Notes: generated by a model from the letters alone, not told the origin. A stretch of DNA of 64,000 bases from Terricaulis silvestris (GCF_009792355.1 NZ_CP047045.1:2878501-2942500), one strand, 5' to 3'; shown: positions 51,677-60,125, numbered from the stretch's first letter. Translations and numbers: made by a program.

Positions 51677-52677
51677 GCCGACGGCGCCTGCCCGCCACGC
51701 CGTCGATACTCACGCGGCGAGGTTCCTGTTTGCTCGCGAAACACCTGCTTGAAGAACGGCACGTCGCCGTAGCCGACGAGCAGCGCCACACGCTCCACGC
51801 GGCGGCTCGAACGCGTCAGCATGTGCTTGGCGGCCTCAACCCGCAACAATTGCAGATACTGCAGCGGCGTCATGCCCAGGCTCTTGCGAAAGCGCCGCTC
51901 CAGCGTGCGTTCACTCACGCGAAGAAAGTCCGCCAGCTCCGACATGCGCGCACGCTGCGAGAAGCGCTGTTGCAGCCAGTGTTGCGCGCGTCCGACCAGG
52001 CCGTCTTGTCGGATCACGCGCGGTGAGAACACGCTCCAAGGCGCTGGGCCGTCTGGATACGGATCGATCAACGTCGCCTTCGCTAGCCAACTCCCGACAT
52101 TGGCTGAAAGCACGCGCTCGGCCATGCGCAGCGCCAACGCAGGCTCGGCCCTTGTTGTGCCGGTGCAAATGAAGCCATCGCCGTCGGCGATAATGCGCGG
52201 GACGTCGAGCGTTACGCGCGGATACCGGCGCGAAAACAGCCGCTCCAGCCACCACGGCGCCGTCGCCACGTGATCGTCGAGAATGCCCGTCTCCGCCAAC
52301 TGGAAGACGGCTGGACCGCTCGCTGCCAGCAGCGCGCCTTGCTCGCGTTGCGCCCCGAGCCAAACATGCAGCGGCCCGTCATGGTCAATCCGTGCGGTGA
52401 CTTCGTTCTCGTCGTCAGCTTGATACGCCGCGACATAGACCAGATCGAGCTTCGGCGCGTCCGTCCAGGCGGCGTCAGCCTTCAACTCACGCCCACCAGT
52501 CGTGCGGCAGGGCCGACCATGCGCCGTCAGTACGAGCACCTGGCTTGGGTTGTTGACGACATCGACGGCGCCGTACTGGCGCACGGTGTAGCGGTTTGCG
52601 CGTTCGAACATGTCGAGCACCGCGCCCACCGCGCCAAGCTCAGCGCCGTCCAGCGCAACGATGCCGATCGTGGGCAT
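51673..52677 (-). CDS. GlxA family AraC-type transcriptional regulator
   Basis: A 334-residue regulator with an N-terminal DJ-1/PfpI-like domain (MPTIGIVALDGAELGAVGAVLDMFERAN; GALLAASGPAVFQLAETGILD near 118, where the nucleophile elbow has Ser rather than Cys) and a C-terminal AraC HTH pair (MSELADFLRVSERTLERRFRKSLGMTPLQYLQLLRVEAAKHML and VERVALLVGYGDVPFFKQVFREQTGTSPREYR). It is divergent from the LuxE-LuxC-TauD operon, which is its most likely target. The ATG at 52677 is preferred to one 18 bp upstream. Confidence 0.9.
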   Translation of the reverse strand: MPTIGIVALDGAELGAVGAVLDMFERANRYTVRQYGAVDVVNNPSQVLVLTAHGRPCRTTGGRELKADAAWTDAPKLDLVYVAAYQADDENEVTARIDHDGPLHVWLGAQREQGALLAASGPAVFQLAETGILDDHVATAPWWLERLFSRRYPRVTLDVPRIIADGDGFICTGTTRAEPALALRMAERVLSANVGSWLAKATLIDPYPDGPAPWSVFSPRVIRQDGLVGRAQHWLQQRFSQRARMSELADFLRVSERTLERRFRKSLGMTPLQYLQLLRVEAAKHMLTRSSRRVERVALLVGYGDVPFFKQVFREQTGTSPREYRRRGGQAPSA

Positions 52678-52699
52678 TGAGGGCTCCCATCGCATCTGA

Positions 52700-52779
52700 G
52701 ATCAGTGATGCAGCGTGTCGCTTCCGCCGCTGATATTGTCGTAAACACCCCTAGTTGTCCAGCGGACCCGGGATCAGTG
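52700..52779. promoter_or_regulatory. direct repeat GATCAGTG in divergent region
   Basis: Two copies of GATCAGTG, at 52700-52707 and 52772-52779, on the same strand between the GlxA-type regulator and the LuxE-like gene. AraC-family proteins often bind direct repeats; the 72-bp distance would require looping. Could be chance. Confidence 0.3.
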
Positions 52780-52812
52780 TCCGATCAAACAAGAACGCAT
52801 AGGGAGACGCGG

Positions 52813-54159
52813 GTGTCTGTTCGGCGCGACCTGATCGAGTCCATCCTCGAACCCGGCGTTTTCGACCGCGCCGATCCCGACATCGAGGCCAAGCAGCTCG
52901 AAGCCGCGCGCGAGGTGTTTGCCGAGCGCCGGGGCCAGATCGGCCTGCTCCGCCGGCGTGCCGAGGAAGCGGGCGTCGATGAGATCAAGTCGATGCGCGA
53001 TCTCGTGCCGCTCTTGTTCGCGCACACCGCCTACAAATCCTACCCGCAATCCTTCATCGACCAAGGCCGCTGGGACCGCATGCTGCAATGGATGCAGACG
53101 CTCTCGGTCGACCGCACCGACAACGTCAATGTCGATGGCGTGCGTGGTGTAGACGACTGGATCGATCGTCTCCGCGAGGGCGGCCACATTGTGCTCGCCA
53201 CGTCGGGCTCAAGCGGCAAGTGCTCGTTTCTCAACCACACGCGCGGCGACAGCGCCATGAAGCGACGCCACGCGTCAGTCGCCGTGGGATGGCCGTTCGT
53301 GCGCGGGGCCAAGGATCGCGCTTGCTTCTTTCTTGGCCCCAGCGAGGGCCCCAACAGCGCAATCGAAGCGTCGCAAAACAACGCCGCCAATTTTGGCAGA
53401 CCCGGCGATGTCCATTTCCTCACAGACGAACCGCTGCTGATCAGCGAAGTCAGCCGCGCCGCCGCGCTGCGCACGCGCATGGCCGACGGCACGGCGACCC
53501 CTGGCGAGATCGAAGCGTTCGAGAATGAAGCGCGCGAAAAAGCCGCGCGCATGGATGCGGCGCTTGACGCAATGACGGAAAGCATACTCGCCCGCCGCCA
53601 CGAGCCGATCTACCTCACCGGCATGTGGGCGCAGCACATGATGATCATCAAGCGCGCGCGGAAGTTGGGCATTCCGGATGGCGATTTCAGTCCGAAATGC
53701 GTCGTCAGCGCCGGCGGCGGGGTGAAGGGCGTGTCGCTACCGCCCGACTACAAGGAGCAGGTTGCGAAGTTCTATGGCGACGTGATCCGTCCGACTGCCT
53801 ACGGCATGACGGAAATGGCGCAAATGATGCCGCGCTGCCAGTGCATGCGCTACCACCGCCCGCCCGGCCTGATCTGGCTGCTCCTCGACGCAAGCGGCGA
53901 ACGATTGCTCGGCCCGGAGGATGGGCCGAACGGCGTTGTCGAAGGCCGCTTCGGCTTTCTTGATCTGATCTATGAAGGCCGTTGGGGCGGCTTGATCACC
54001 GGCGACAAAGTCACCATCGATTTCGCCGCAACGTGTCCGTGCGGGCGGCCCGGCCCGACCATTCTCGACAACATCACACGCTTCGCGCAGGCCGGAGACG
54101 ATCACATCGGCTGCGCGGGCACGATCGATTCCTATATCCGGAGTTCGTTGACCGAATGA
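52813..54159 (+). CDS. LuxE-like acyl-protein synthetase / PaaK-fold ligase
   Basis: A 448-residue adenylate-forming protein. The P-loop is VLATSGSSGKCSFLNHTRGD near residue 130, the A5-like motif PTAYGMTEMAQMMPRC near 324, and the C-terminus has GDKVTIDFAATCPCGRPGPTILDNITRFAQAGDDHIGCAGT, with a CPCGR element as in LuxE/PaaK relatives. The next gene encodes a LuxC-type acyl reductase with a 4-bp overlap, so the pair could activate an acid and pass it to the reductase, as LuxE-LuxC do in luminous bacteria. GTG at 52813 has AGGGAGA at 52801-52807; an upstream ATG at 52705 would overlap the regulator's promoter. Confidence 0.82.
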   Translation: MSVRRDLIESILEPGVFDRADPDIEAKQLEAAREVFAERRGQIGLLRRRAEEAGVDEIKSMRDLVPLLFAHTAYKSYPQSFIDQGRWDRMLQWMQTLSVDRTDNVNVDGVRGVDDWIDRLREGGHIVLATSGSSGKCSFLNHTRGDSAMKRRHASVAVGWPFVRGAKDRACFFLGPSEGPNSAIEASQNNAANFGRPGDVHFLTDEPLLISEVSRAAALRTRMADGTATPGEIEAFENEAREKAARMDAALDAMTESILARRHEPIYLTGMWAQHMMIIKRARKLGIPDGDFSPKCVVSAGGGVKGVSLPPDYKEQVAKFYGDVIRPTAYGMTEMAQMMPRCQCMRYHRPPGLIWLLLDASGERLLGPEDGPNGVVEGRFGFLDLIYEGRWGGLITGDKVTIDFAATCPCGRPGPTILDNITRFAQAGDDHIGCAGTIDSYIRSSLTE

Positions 54160-55541
54160 ACGCGCCCGCACCTGTGCCGCCGCTCCCGGTTCCTCATGTC
54201 GTCAAGGGCACGACGATCTTTGGCAATGAGCAAGATTACGGCCGCTTCGCCACGCCGAAACTCAACCTCGATTCAATGGTGTGGCCCCGGAGTGAACCGG
54301 CGCCCGCCGCGGATGTGCCTGTCGCCGAAATCATCGACGTGCTCGTTCAAACCGGCGAGCGCCTCACGCGCGACCCTGACGGCGCGTTGGCCGAAGCACT
54401 CGAACGCAGCGTGAAATCCAACCCGCTGCCGCGCGATGTGCTCGAACGCTCCTACGCGAGCCTTGGCCGCATTTTCAATCGCGCGATGATGGAATTCCAA
54501 ATCGAGCAGGAACTCGGCGGTGCCGATTTGATCGACGGCTGGCGCGAGGTGGCGACCACATCCGGGCGACCAGCGCGCATCCGCGCGTTCCCGACGCGCC
54601 TGGTCCATATCATCGCCGGCAACGCGCCCGGCGTCGCGGCTCAATCCGTGATCCGCGGCGCGCTGACCAAATGCGTGAACCTGTTCAAGCTGCCGTCGAA
54701 TGATCTCTATAGCGCAACGGCCATCCTGCGCGCGCTTTCGGCCGTGGCGCCGGGCCACCCCATCGCGCGCTCGTTCTCGGCCGCCTATTGGCGCGGCGGC
54801 GACGCCGCCATCGAAGGCATGCTGTTTCGCCCGCAATTCTTCGACAAGATCGTTGCTTGGGGCGGCGAAAGCACCATTCGTGGCGCGCTCAAATATGTTG
54901 GCCCCGGTTTCGAACTCGTCGCGTTCGATCCGAAGACCTCGATCTCTATGATCGGGCGCGAAGCGTTCGCATCGGAGGAAACGCTAGATGAAGTTGCCAC
55001 GCGCGGCGCCTTCGACGCCACAGTCATGAACCAGCAAGCCTGCACCTCCAGCCGATTCCAGTTTATCGAAGGCACGGTCGAACAGGTCGATCGCTATTGC
55101 GCGAAGCTGCAGGCGAAGCTTGGCGAGGAACGGCCTACTTCCTCCTCAACCCCCATCCCGTTGCCGAGCAATATCCGCGACGAACTCGATGGCCTGCGCG
55201 CATTTGAGGACGATTACCGCGTCTTCGGCGGCTATGAAGGCCGCGGTCTCGTCGTGCGCTCCGATGCGCCGGTCGATTTCTATCCTGACAACAAGATCGT
55301 CAATGTCGTGCGGGTCGCCGACCTTCGCGACGCCGTTCGCCACGTCAGTGTCGCGACTCAAACTGTCGGCGTCTATCCCGCCGCGCGCCGCACGGAACTG
55401 CGCGACGCACTGTGCTCAGCCGGAACGCAGCGCGTCGTCGCCCTAGGTCTCGCCCAGCCGGAATCCGGATTGCCGCACGACGGCTTCTATCCGCTGCACC
55501 GTTTCGTGCGCTGGGTCACCGACGAAGGCGGGAACAACTAA
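54156..55541 (+). CDS. LuxC family acyl-CoA/acyl-protein reductase
   Basis: A 461-residue NADPH-dependent acyl reductase of the LuxC family, which makes aldehydes from acyl groups. Recognisable blocks: HIIAGNAPGVAAQSVIRGALTKCVNLFKLPSNDLYSA near 150, WGGESTIRGALKYVGPGFELVAFDPKTSISMIG near 234, and the acyl-accepting Cys296 in MNQQACTSSRFQFIEG. The start at 54156 lies in the stop codon of the LuxE-like gene. No luciferase genes are nearby, so the aldehyde must serve something else. TauD-type dioxygenase gene follows after 13 bp. Confidence 0.87.
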   Translation: MNAPAPVPPLPVPHVVKGTTIFGNEQDYGRFATPKLNLDSMVWPRSEPAPAADVPVAEIIDVLVQTGERLTRDPDGALAEALERSVKSNPLPRDVLERSYASLGRIFNRAMMEFQIEQELGGADLIDGWREVATTSGRPARIRAFPTRLVHIIAGNAPGVAAQSVIRGALTKCVNLFKLPSNDLYSATAILRALSAVAPGHPIARSFSAAYWRGGDAAIEGMLFRPQFFDKIVAWGGESTIRGALKYVGPGFELVAFDPKTSISMIGREAFASEETLDEVATRGAFDATVMNQQACTSSRFQFIEGTVEQVDRYCAKLQAKLGEERPTSSSTPIPLPSNIRDELDGLRAFEDDYRVFGGYEGRGLVVRSDAPVDFYPDNKIVNVVRVADLRDAVRHVSVATQTVGVYPAARRTELRDALCSAGTQRVVALGLAQPESGLPHDGFYPLHRFVRWVTDEGGNN

Positions 55542-55554
55542 GGAGCATGCCGCC

Positions 55555-56484
55555 ATGAAAACCAAACAGCTCGGCTCGTTCGGCGTGGAGATTACGGATC
55601 TCGATCTCTCCGGCGACCTCGACAGGACGACGATGAAGGAGATCGTCGAGGTCGTGGCCAAGAACGGCGTTGCCGTTTTCCGCAACCAACATCTCGACAA
55701 GCCGGCTTACGCCCGCTTCGGCCGCCTTTGGGGCGAACCGATCGACTTCTTCTTCACCCCCGACCTCGATCCGGAATTTCCGCATCTCATTCGCATCTCA
55801 AATTCTCCCGACCTCGATCCTGGACGCCGCGACGGCGCTGCGTTCTGGCATACGGACGGGTCATACGAATACTTGCCCGCTGCGTTCACGATGCTGCTAG
55901 CGCTCGAAGCGCCTGACGTCGGCGGTGAAACACGGTTCGCGGACCTTGTCGGCGCCTATGAAGCGCTTCCGCCCGAAACCAAAGCTCGCATCGACGGGCT
56001 CACCGTCAAACACATGCTCGTCGGCGGCAAACGCGGCGCCGACGAGGTTAAGGTCAAGCTCGATGCAGATGACAAAGAACGCGACGGCGGCATTCGCGCG
56101 CGCAAGCGCGCCGCGGAGCAGCCCGAGCACCCCATCGTGCTCACGCACCCGATCACCGGCAAGAAGGGCCTCTACGCGATTTCCGGCTCACCCATCGGCA
56201 TGGTCGGCATGAGCGAGGAAGAAGGCCTCGCTCTGCTTGACGAACTCAAACGCCACGCCCTGCAGCCGCAATTTCGCATCGAGATCAAGGCTGGCGCGGG
56301 CGATATCCTCATCTGGGACAACCTAGCAACGCTCCACTCCGCCACGCCACTCGAGTACAGCCACGAAGACGGAAAACGCCGCGTGCTTTTGCGCATCAGC
56401 ACGAACGGCCTCCCGCCGACGCACGCCGATCGCCGCCCGGCTTTCGTGAAGCCGGAAGGCGTAACATCGCTGAAGCTCGCCTAA
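55555..56484 (+). CDS. TauD/TfdA family Fe(II)/2-oxoglutarate dioxygenase
   Basis: A 309-residue dioxygenase with the facial triad His99, Asp101 (WHTDGSY) and His261 (TLHSATPLEY), and the 2-oxoglutarate arginine in KRRVLLRIS near 276. Family members hydroxylate taurine, 2,4-D or alkyl sulfates; the last (AtsK) release sulfate and an aldehyde. Because sulfotransferases are prominent here, an alkyl-sulfate substrate deserves testing, but nothing in the sequence proves it. GGAG lies before the ATG. Stop overlaps that of the convergent thioesterase gene by 4 bp (CTAA). Confidence 0.88.
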   Translation: MKTKQLGSFGVEITDLDLSGDLDRTTMKEIVEVVAKNGVAVFRNQHLDKPAYARFGRLWGEPIDFFFTPDLDPEFPHLIRISNSPDLDPGRRDGAAFWHTDGSYEYLPAAFTMLLALEAPDVGGETRFADLVGAYEALPPETKARIDGLTVKHMLVGGKRGADEVKVKLDADDKERDGGIRARKRAAEQPEHPIVLTHPITGKKGLYAISGSPIGMVGMSEEEGLALLDELKRHALQPQFRIEIKAGAGDILIWDNLATLHSATPLEYSHEDGKRRVLLRISTNGLPPTHADRRPAFVKPEGVTSLKLA

Positions 56485-56981
56485 CCGCCATTCTCCTCGG
56501 CGGCGATCCATTCACGGAATTTCTCGAAGTGGCGTGTTTGATCGCGCATGGCGAACTCGCCGTGGGCGCGCGCAAGCACCACTCCCGTGGAGACAAGCGT
56601 CAGTTCCCCGGCGTTGATCCAGCGGTTGCGTTCCACGCGTTCGCGCCACGCAACTAATTTCAGCGGCCGCTCGATCGGCACGGGACGCACGAACTCGACG
56701 CTCAATTTGGCGGTGACCGTCATTTGCCCGCACAGCAGTGGCAGATGGCCAAGCGCCTCGTCGATCACCGACGCCGTCCAGCCGCCATGAGCGACGCCCG
56801 CGCCGCCTTCGTGATCCTTGGGGCACATGAGCAGCGTCTCCGTCCGATGCTCACCGATGATCCCTTCCTTGGTGATGCCAAGCCGGCAGCCGCCGCGCCT
56901 GATGCATTCCGCACACAGGATCACTTCGCCGCCCGGCGCGCGCGGCAAAATGGGAGGCTTTGACGGCAAGGCATCGTTCAT
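56481..56981 (-). CDS. PaaI-type hotdog thioesterase
   Basis: A 166-residue hotdog thioesterase. HGGWTASVIDEALGHLPLL near residue 65 has the HGG...D/E arrangement of the PaaI group, preceded by an unusual N-terminal stretch with four cysteines (CAECIRRGGCRLGITKEG, and LLMCPKDHEGG), which could bind a metal. It would release an acid from CoA. It is co-directional with, and 5 bp after, the GntR regulator gene, so the pair may be autoregulated. Confidence 0.83.
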   Translation of the reverse strand: MNDALPSKPPILPRAPGGEVILCAECIRRGGCRLGITKEGIIGEHRTETLLMCPKDHEGGAGVAHGGWTASVIDEALGHLPLLCGQMTVTAKLSVEFVRPVPIERPLKLVAWRERVERNRWINAGELTLVSTGVVLARAHGEFAMRDQTRHFEKFREWIAAEENGG

Positions 56982-56986
56982 TCGGC

Positions 56987-57784
56987 CTACGCTCCTCGTC
57001 TCGGAGATTTCACGGTGAGGTCGCCCCGCCCGCTCGCCACCACCTCATCCAGTTGCGCTTTTAGGTGACGCCGCCACCACTTTTCGGCGCTCTCACGGTC
57101 ACGCTCACGCAACAGCTCAATCAGCTTCTCCTTAGCGCGAACATGGGCGCGGCGTCCCCGCAGCGCCTCCTCGCCCCCATACATGAGCGCATTGCCGATC
57201 AATTCCGTCTGCGCGTGCATCAACTCACGCAAGATCAGCACGAACATCGAGAGCGTCGTATTGGCGCAAATCTCCGCCAAGGTTTGGTAGAATTGTTCGT
57301 GCTCCTGCGTGAAGCGTGAGACGTCGTCGATCAGGCCGCCTTGGCGTTCCACCGACGCCGCCAAACGCTGGATGTCCTTCATCGCCACCGTGTCGGCGAT
57401 GAAGCCCATGATGCTGGGCTCGATCGTGAGGCGCGCGATGGAGAAATCCGCTTGCGTCGCGCCGTGGGCCTCGAGATAGACGCCAGTGTGCTCGGCCACC
57501 ATCGCCGCGCCAGGCACATTGTAGCGCGCCCCGCCCGAGGCGCCGCGCGAAATGCGGACCAGGTGCTTGGTCTCCAGGATGCGCATGGCTTCGCGCACCG
57601 TCGGGCGCGAGGCGGCGAACCGGTCCCGCAGCTCCACCTCGGACGGCAACGCGTCACCGGCACGGAGCTTGTTCTGGCGCACGTACTCACGCACCCAATC
57701 CGCAATCAATTCAGCGGTCTTGGGCACTTTCAGCCCGCCGCCGAGGGGGTGCCGCATCTGTTTCGCCGCTGCCACTGAGCGCAC
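56987..57784 (-). CDS. GntR family (FadR-type) transcriptional regulator
   Basis: A 265-residue regulator. GntR winged helix at about 20-90 (ELIADWVREYVRQNKLRAGDALPSEVELRDRFAASRPTVREAMRILETKHLVRISRGASGG) and an FCD ligand-binding domain after it (RLTIEPSIMGFIADT near 117, HEQFYQTLAEICANTTLSMFV near 163, MHAQTEL). FCD members sense organic acids or acyl-CoA. GTG start at 57784 with AAGGGA 10 bp upstream; an ATG at 57757 is the alternative. A perfect AT-rich palindrome 31 bp upstream of the gene is the likely operator and would also control the divergent operon. Confidence 0.9.
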   Translation of the reverse strand: MRSVAAAKQMRHPLGGGLKVPKTAELIADWVREYVRQNKLRAGDALPSEVELRDRFAASRPTVREAMRILETKHLVRISRGASGGARYNVPGAAMVAEHTGVYLEAHGATQADFSIARLTIEPSIMGFIADTVAMKDIQRLAASVERQGGLIDDVSRFTQEHEQFYQTLAEICANTTLSMFVLILRELMHAQTELIGNALMYGGEEALRGRRAHVRAKEKLIELLRERDRESAEKWWRRHLKAQLDEVVASGRGDLTVKSPRRGA

Positions 57785-57814
57785 CGCCTTCGTCCCTTAA
57801 TCGCACTGTCGATG

Positions 57815-57832
57815 CAATTATATATATAATTG
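57815..57832. promoter_or_regulatory. perfect 18-bp palindrome, likely GntR operator
   Basis: CAATTATATATATAATTG is fully self-complementary and lies in the 98-bp region between the divergent GntR regulator and amidohydrolase genes. FadR/FCD regulators bind AT-rich palindromes of this type. In such GC-rich surroundings an 18-bp AT-dominated palindrome is very unlikely by chance. It could also cover the -10 region of one promoter. Confidence 0.75.
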
Positions 57833-57882
57833 ACAAATCCGCCAAGGGGGATCATTTCGACCCCATTCAGGGAGCCTTGAGC

Positions 57883-58971
57883 ATGATCGCCGCCGACAAG
57901 AAAATCTGGGTCAATTCCGCCGACAGCCACGTTTGGGAGCCGCCCAAGCTGTGGGAGGAAAATCTGCCGAGCCACCTGAAGTCGCGCGGCCCCCGCGTTG
58001 ACCGGCGCGAGAAGCATGATGTCTATATCGTGGACAATGAAGAGGTGATCTTCATGAAGCCCGACATGCTCGATGCGATCTCGCCGCCAGGCATGCTCAA
58101 CCTCGACCTCCGCATGGCCGATCTCGACGAACAAGGCATCTGGGCCGAAGTCGTGTTCGCCTCCACGGGTCTGTGGATGACCGTTATGAAGGATCGCGAG
58201 CTTCAGCGCGAAAGCGCGCGGGTCTGGAATGACTGGGCGTACGCCGACATGATTAAGCGGTCGGAGCGCTACCTGCCCGCGGCAATGCTCTCCTCGATCA
58301 GCACGGAGGACGCCGCCGCCGAAGTCGAGCGCGTCGCGAAGCTCGGATTCAAAGCGCTTGCTTTCCCAACCACGCTCCCGGAGCCGCTCGAATACAACGC
58401 CAAGGAATGGGACACTGTTTGGGCCGTGGCCGAAGAAGCCGGCATGGTCGTCACCTTCCACGTCGGCACCGGCACTTCAGAGCTCGTCGTCACGCGCGGC
58501 CCGGGCGGCGCTCTCATCAATTACTGGGAAACGACCGTTCCGGCGCAACGTTGCGTGGTTCACCTTGTCTCGAGCGGCGCGCTCGATCGCTTCCCGAAGC
58601 TCAAACTGATGACCGCCGAAGCGGGCGCGTCCTGGATGCCGGCGCTGGGCGACCGCTTGGACGAGGCATTCCGTCAACATGCGCGCTGGATGCATCCGAA
58701 GCTGGAACGCTCACCGAGCGAGATTCTCAAGGCGCAGGTCTATTCGTCGTTCCAGCATGACGAGACGGCGATTCCGACTGCCATTCACACACCCTACAAG
58801 AACGTCCTCTGGGGCTCGGACTATCCACACCTCGAAGGCACGTTCCCCCATACGCAGGAAGTGCTGCACGAACTGTTCAAAGATGTGCCCGACGCCGTGC
58901 GCCATCGCGTGACATTGGGCGCGTTCGAGGAATTGTTCGGGGTCAGCATGCCGAAAGCACTCGCCGCATGA
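57883..58971 (+). CDS. amidohydrolase family 2 (ACMSD-like) metal-dependent hydrolase
   Basis: A 362-residue TIM-barrel amidohydrolase: D-x-H motif NSADSHVWEPP near residue 11, VVTFHVGTGTSEL near 188, LVSSGALDRFPKLKLMTAEAGASW near 230, and GSDYPHLEGTFPHTQE near 310. A distant relative of the 41643 product. Such enzymes can be decarboxylases or hydrolases of cyclic beta-diketones or lactone-like acids. ATG at 57883 has GGAG 8 bp upstream; a TTG two codons earlier is less likely. First gene of an operon with a thiolase homologue (4-bp overlap), an SDR and an MFS transporter. Confidence 0.87.
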   Translation: MIAADKKIWVNSADSHVWEPPKLWEENLPSHLKSRGPRVDRREKHDVYIVDNEEVIFMKPDMLDAISPPGMLNLDLRMADLDEQGIWAEVVFASTGLWMTVMKDRELQRESARVWNDWAYADMIKRSERYLPAAMLSSISTEDAAAEVERVAKLGFKALAFPTTLPEPLEYNAKEWDTVWAVAEEAGMVVTFHVGTGTSELVVTRGPGGALINYWETTVPAQRCVVHLVSSGALDRFPKLKLMTAEAGASWMPALGDRLDEAFRQHARWMHPKLERSPSEILKAQVYSSFQHDETAIPTAIHTPYKNVLWGSDYPHLEGTFPHTQEVLHELFKDVPDAVRHRVTLGAFEELFGVSMPKALAA

Positions 58972-60125
58972 CCAGCCGCCCGCGGCAGGCGGCGATCGTC
59001 GGCCTTCACGTCACTAAGCAAGCGCGCCGGCTGGAAGGACGCACGCCGCTCGATTTGCTGATGGAAGCCGCCGACGGCGCGCTCGCGGACGCAGCCGTCG
59101 ATGCACGCGATGTTGATGGGGCGGCGATCGCATGGCCCGGCCCCGGCGGTGTGCCGAACGAAGTCGGCAGTTGGGCCCGTTACTTCAAGTCGCCGTTGGC
59201 GTTCACCAATGAGCATTGGAGTGATACCGCCGGCGCGCGCGGAATCTTGAAGGCCGCCGCTGCTATTGAGATGGGCCTTTGCGATACCGTTGTTCTCGGC
59301 AGCGGCACCGTTGGGCAATTCACGTCTGGCGCCGTCGGTGTCGGCGACGGCATTGAATTTGCCGACGTATACGGCTCGACCGCGATGGCGCAGTTCGCGC
59401 TCGTGATGCGCCGCTACATGCACGAATACGGAATAGGCCCTGAGCCCTTCGCGCACGTCGCGGCGACTATCCGAAATCATGGTCACGTAAACCCGGAAGC
59501 CGTGATGTTTGGCGCCGGGCCATACACAGTGGCGGACATCCTGGTCTCTCCGCTTATCGCGGCGCCGTTGCACCGGCTCGAATGCGCGCTCGTCGCCGAA
59601 GGTGCGTGCGCTATCGTGATGACGACCTTGGAGCGCGCGCGCGACTTGCCGAACACGCCAGTCCTCGTCCTCGGCGGCGGCATGGAATTCTACGGCGCCG
59701 CCTACGCCAACCCGCCGCTCCTCTCCGACATGGGATTGATGGGCCAAGACGCCGTCAAACGCACATTCGGCTTGGCGGGCGCCGATGTCTCTGACGTGGA
59801 CGTGTTCTGCCTCTATGACGCTGTTGCCTTCGAGGTCGTGCGCCAGTTCGAAATGCTCGGCCTGTGTGGGCCCGGAGAGGGCGCGGCCTTCACCGCCGGA
59901 GATCGGCTGACTTTAGAAGGCGATTGCCCAACCAATCTCGACGGCGGCATCCTCTCCCATAGCTGGATCGGCACAGGCCAACTCACGCTCAAGGCCGTCG
60001 AATGCGCTCGACAGTTGCGGCACACGTGCGGAGACCGCCAGGTCAAGGGCGCAGAACTCGCACTCGCAACCAATGCTGGCGCCGGTGCGCGCCACATTGA
60101 GATCGCGCTGTTCGGCCGCGCCTGA
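58968..60125 (+). CDS. thiolase-fold protein without catalytic cysteine (Ltp2-like aldolase?)
   Basis: A 385-residue member of the SCP-x/lipid-transfer-protein branch of thiolases. Where thiolases have CxSG, it reads NEHWSDTAGARG (near residue 84), so the nucleophile is missing; the HD of the second motif is Tyr283-Asp (CLYDAVAFEV), and GHPxGATG reads HSWIGTGQ. Tyr-based, Cys-free homologues such as Ltp2 are retro-aldolases in steroid side-chain degradation and pair with DUF35 proteins. A retro-aldol role is therefore a serious option. Overlaps the amidohydrolase gene by 4 bp and ends directly before the SDR start. Confidence 0.82.
   Translation: MTSRPRQAAIVGLHVTKQARRLEGRTPLDLLMEAADGALADAAVDARDVDGAAIAWPGPGGVPNEVGSWARYFKSPLAFTNEHWSDTAGARGILKAAAAIEMGLCDTVVLGSGTVGQFTSGAVGVGDGIEFADVYGSTAMAQFALVMRRYMHEYGIGPEPFAHVAATIRNHGHVNPEAVMFGAGPYTVADILVSPLIAAPLHRLECALVAEGACAIVMTTLERARDLPNTPVLVLGGGMEFYGAAYANPPLLSDMGLMGQDAVKRTFGLAGADVSDVDVFCLYDAVAFEVVRQFEMLGLCGPGEGAAFTAGDRLTLEGDCPTNLDGGILSHSWIGTGQLTLKAVECARQLRHTCGDRQVKGAELALATNAGAGARHIEIALFGRA

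Noticed and set aside
52813-55541. A bioluminescence (lux) operon
   Set aside because: Only LuxE- and LuxC-like genes are present; no luxA, luxB or luxD candidates occur in the window.
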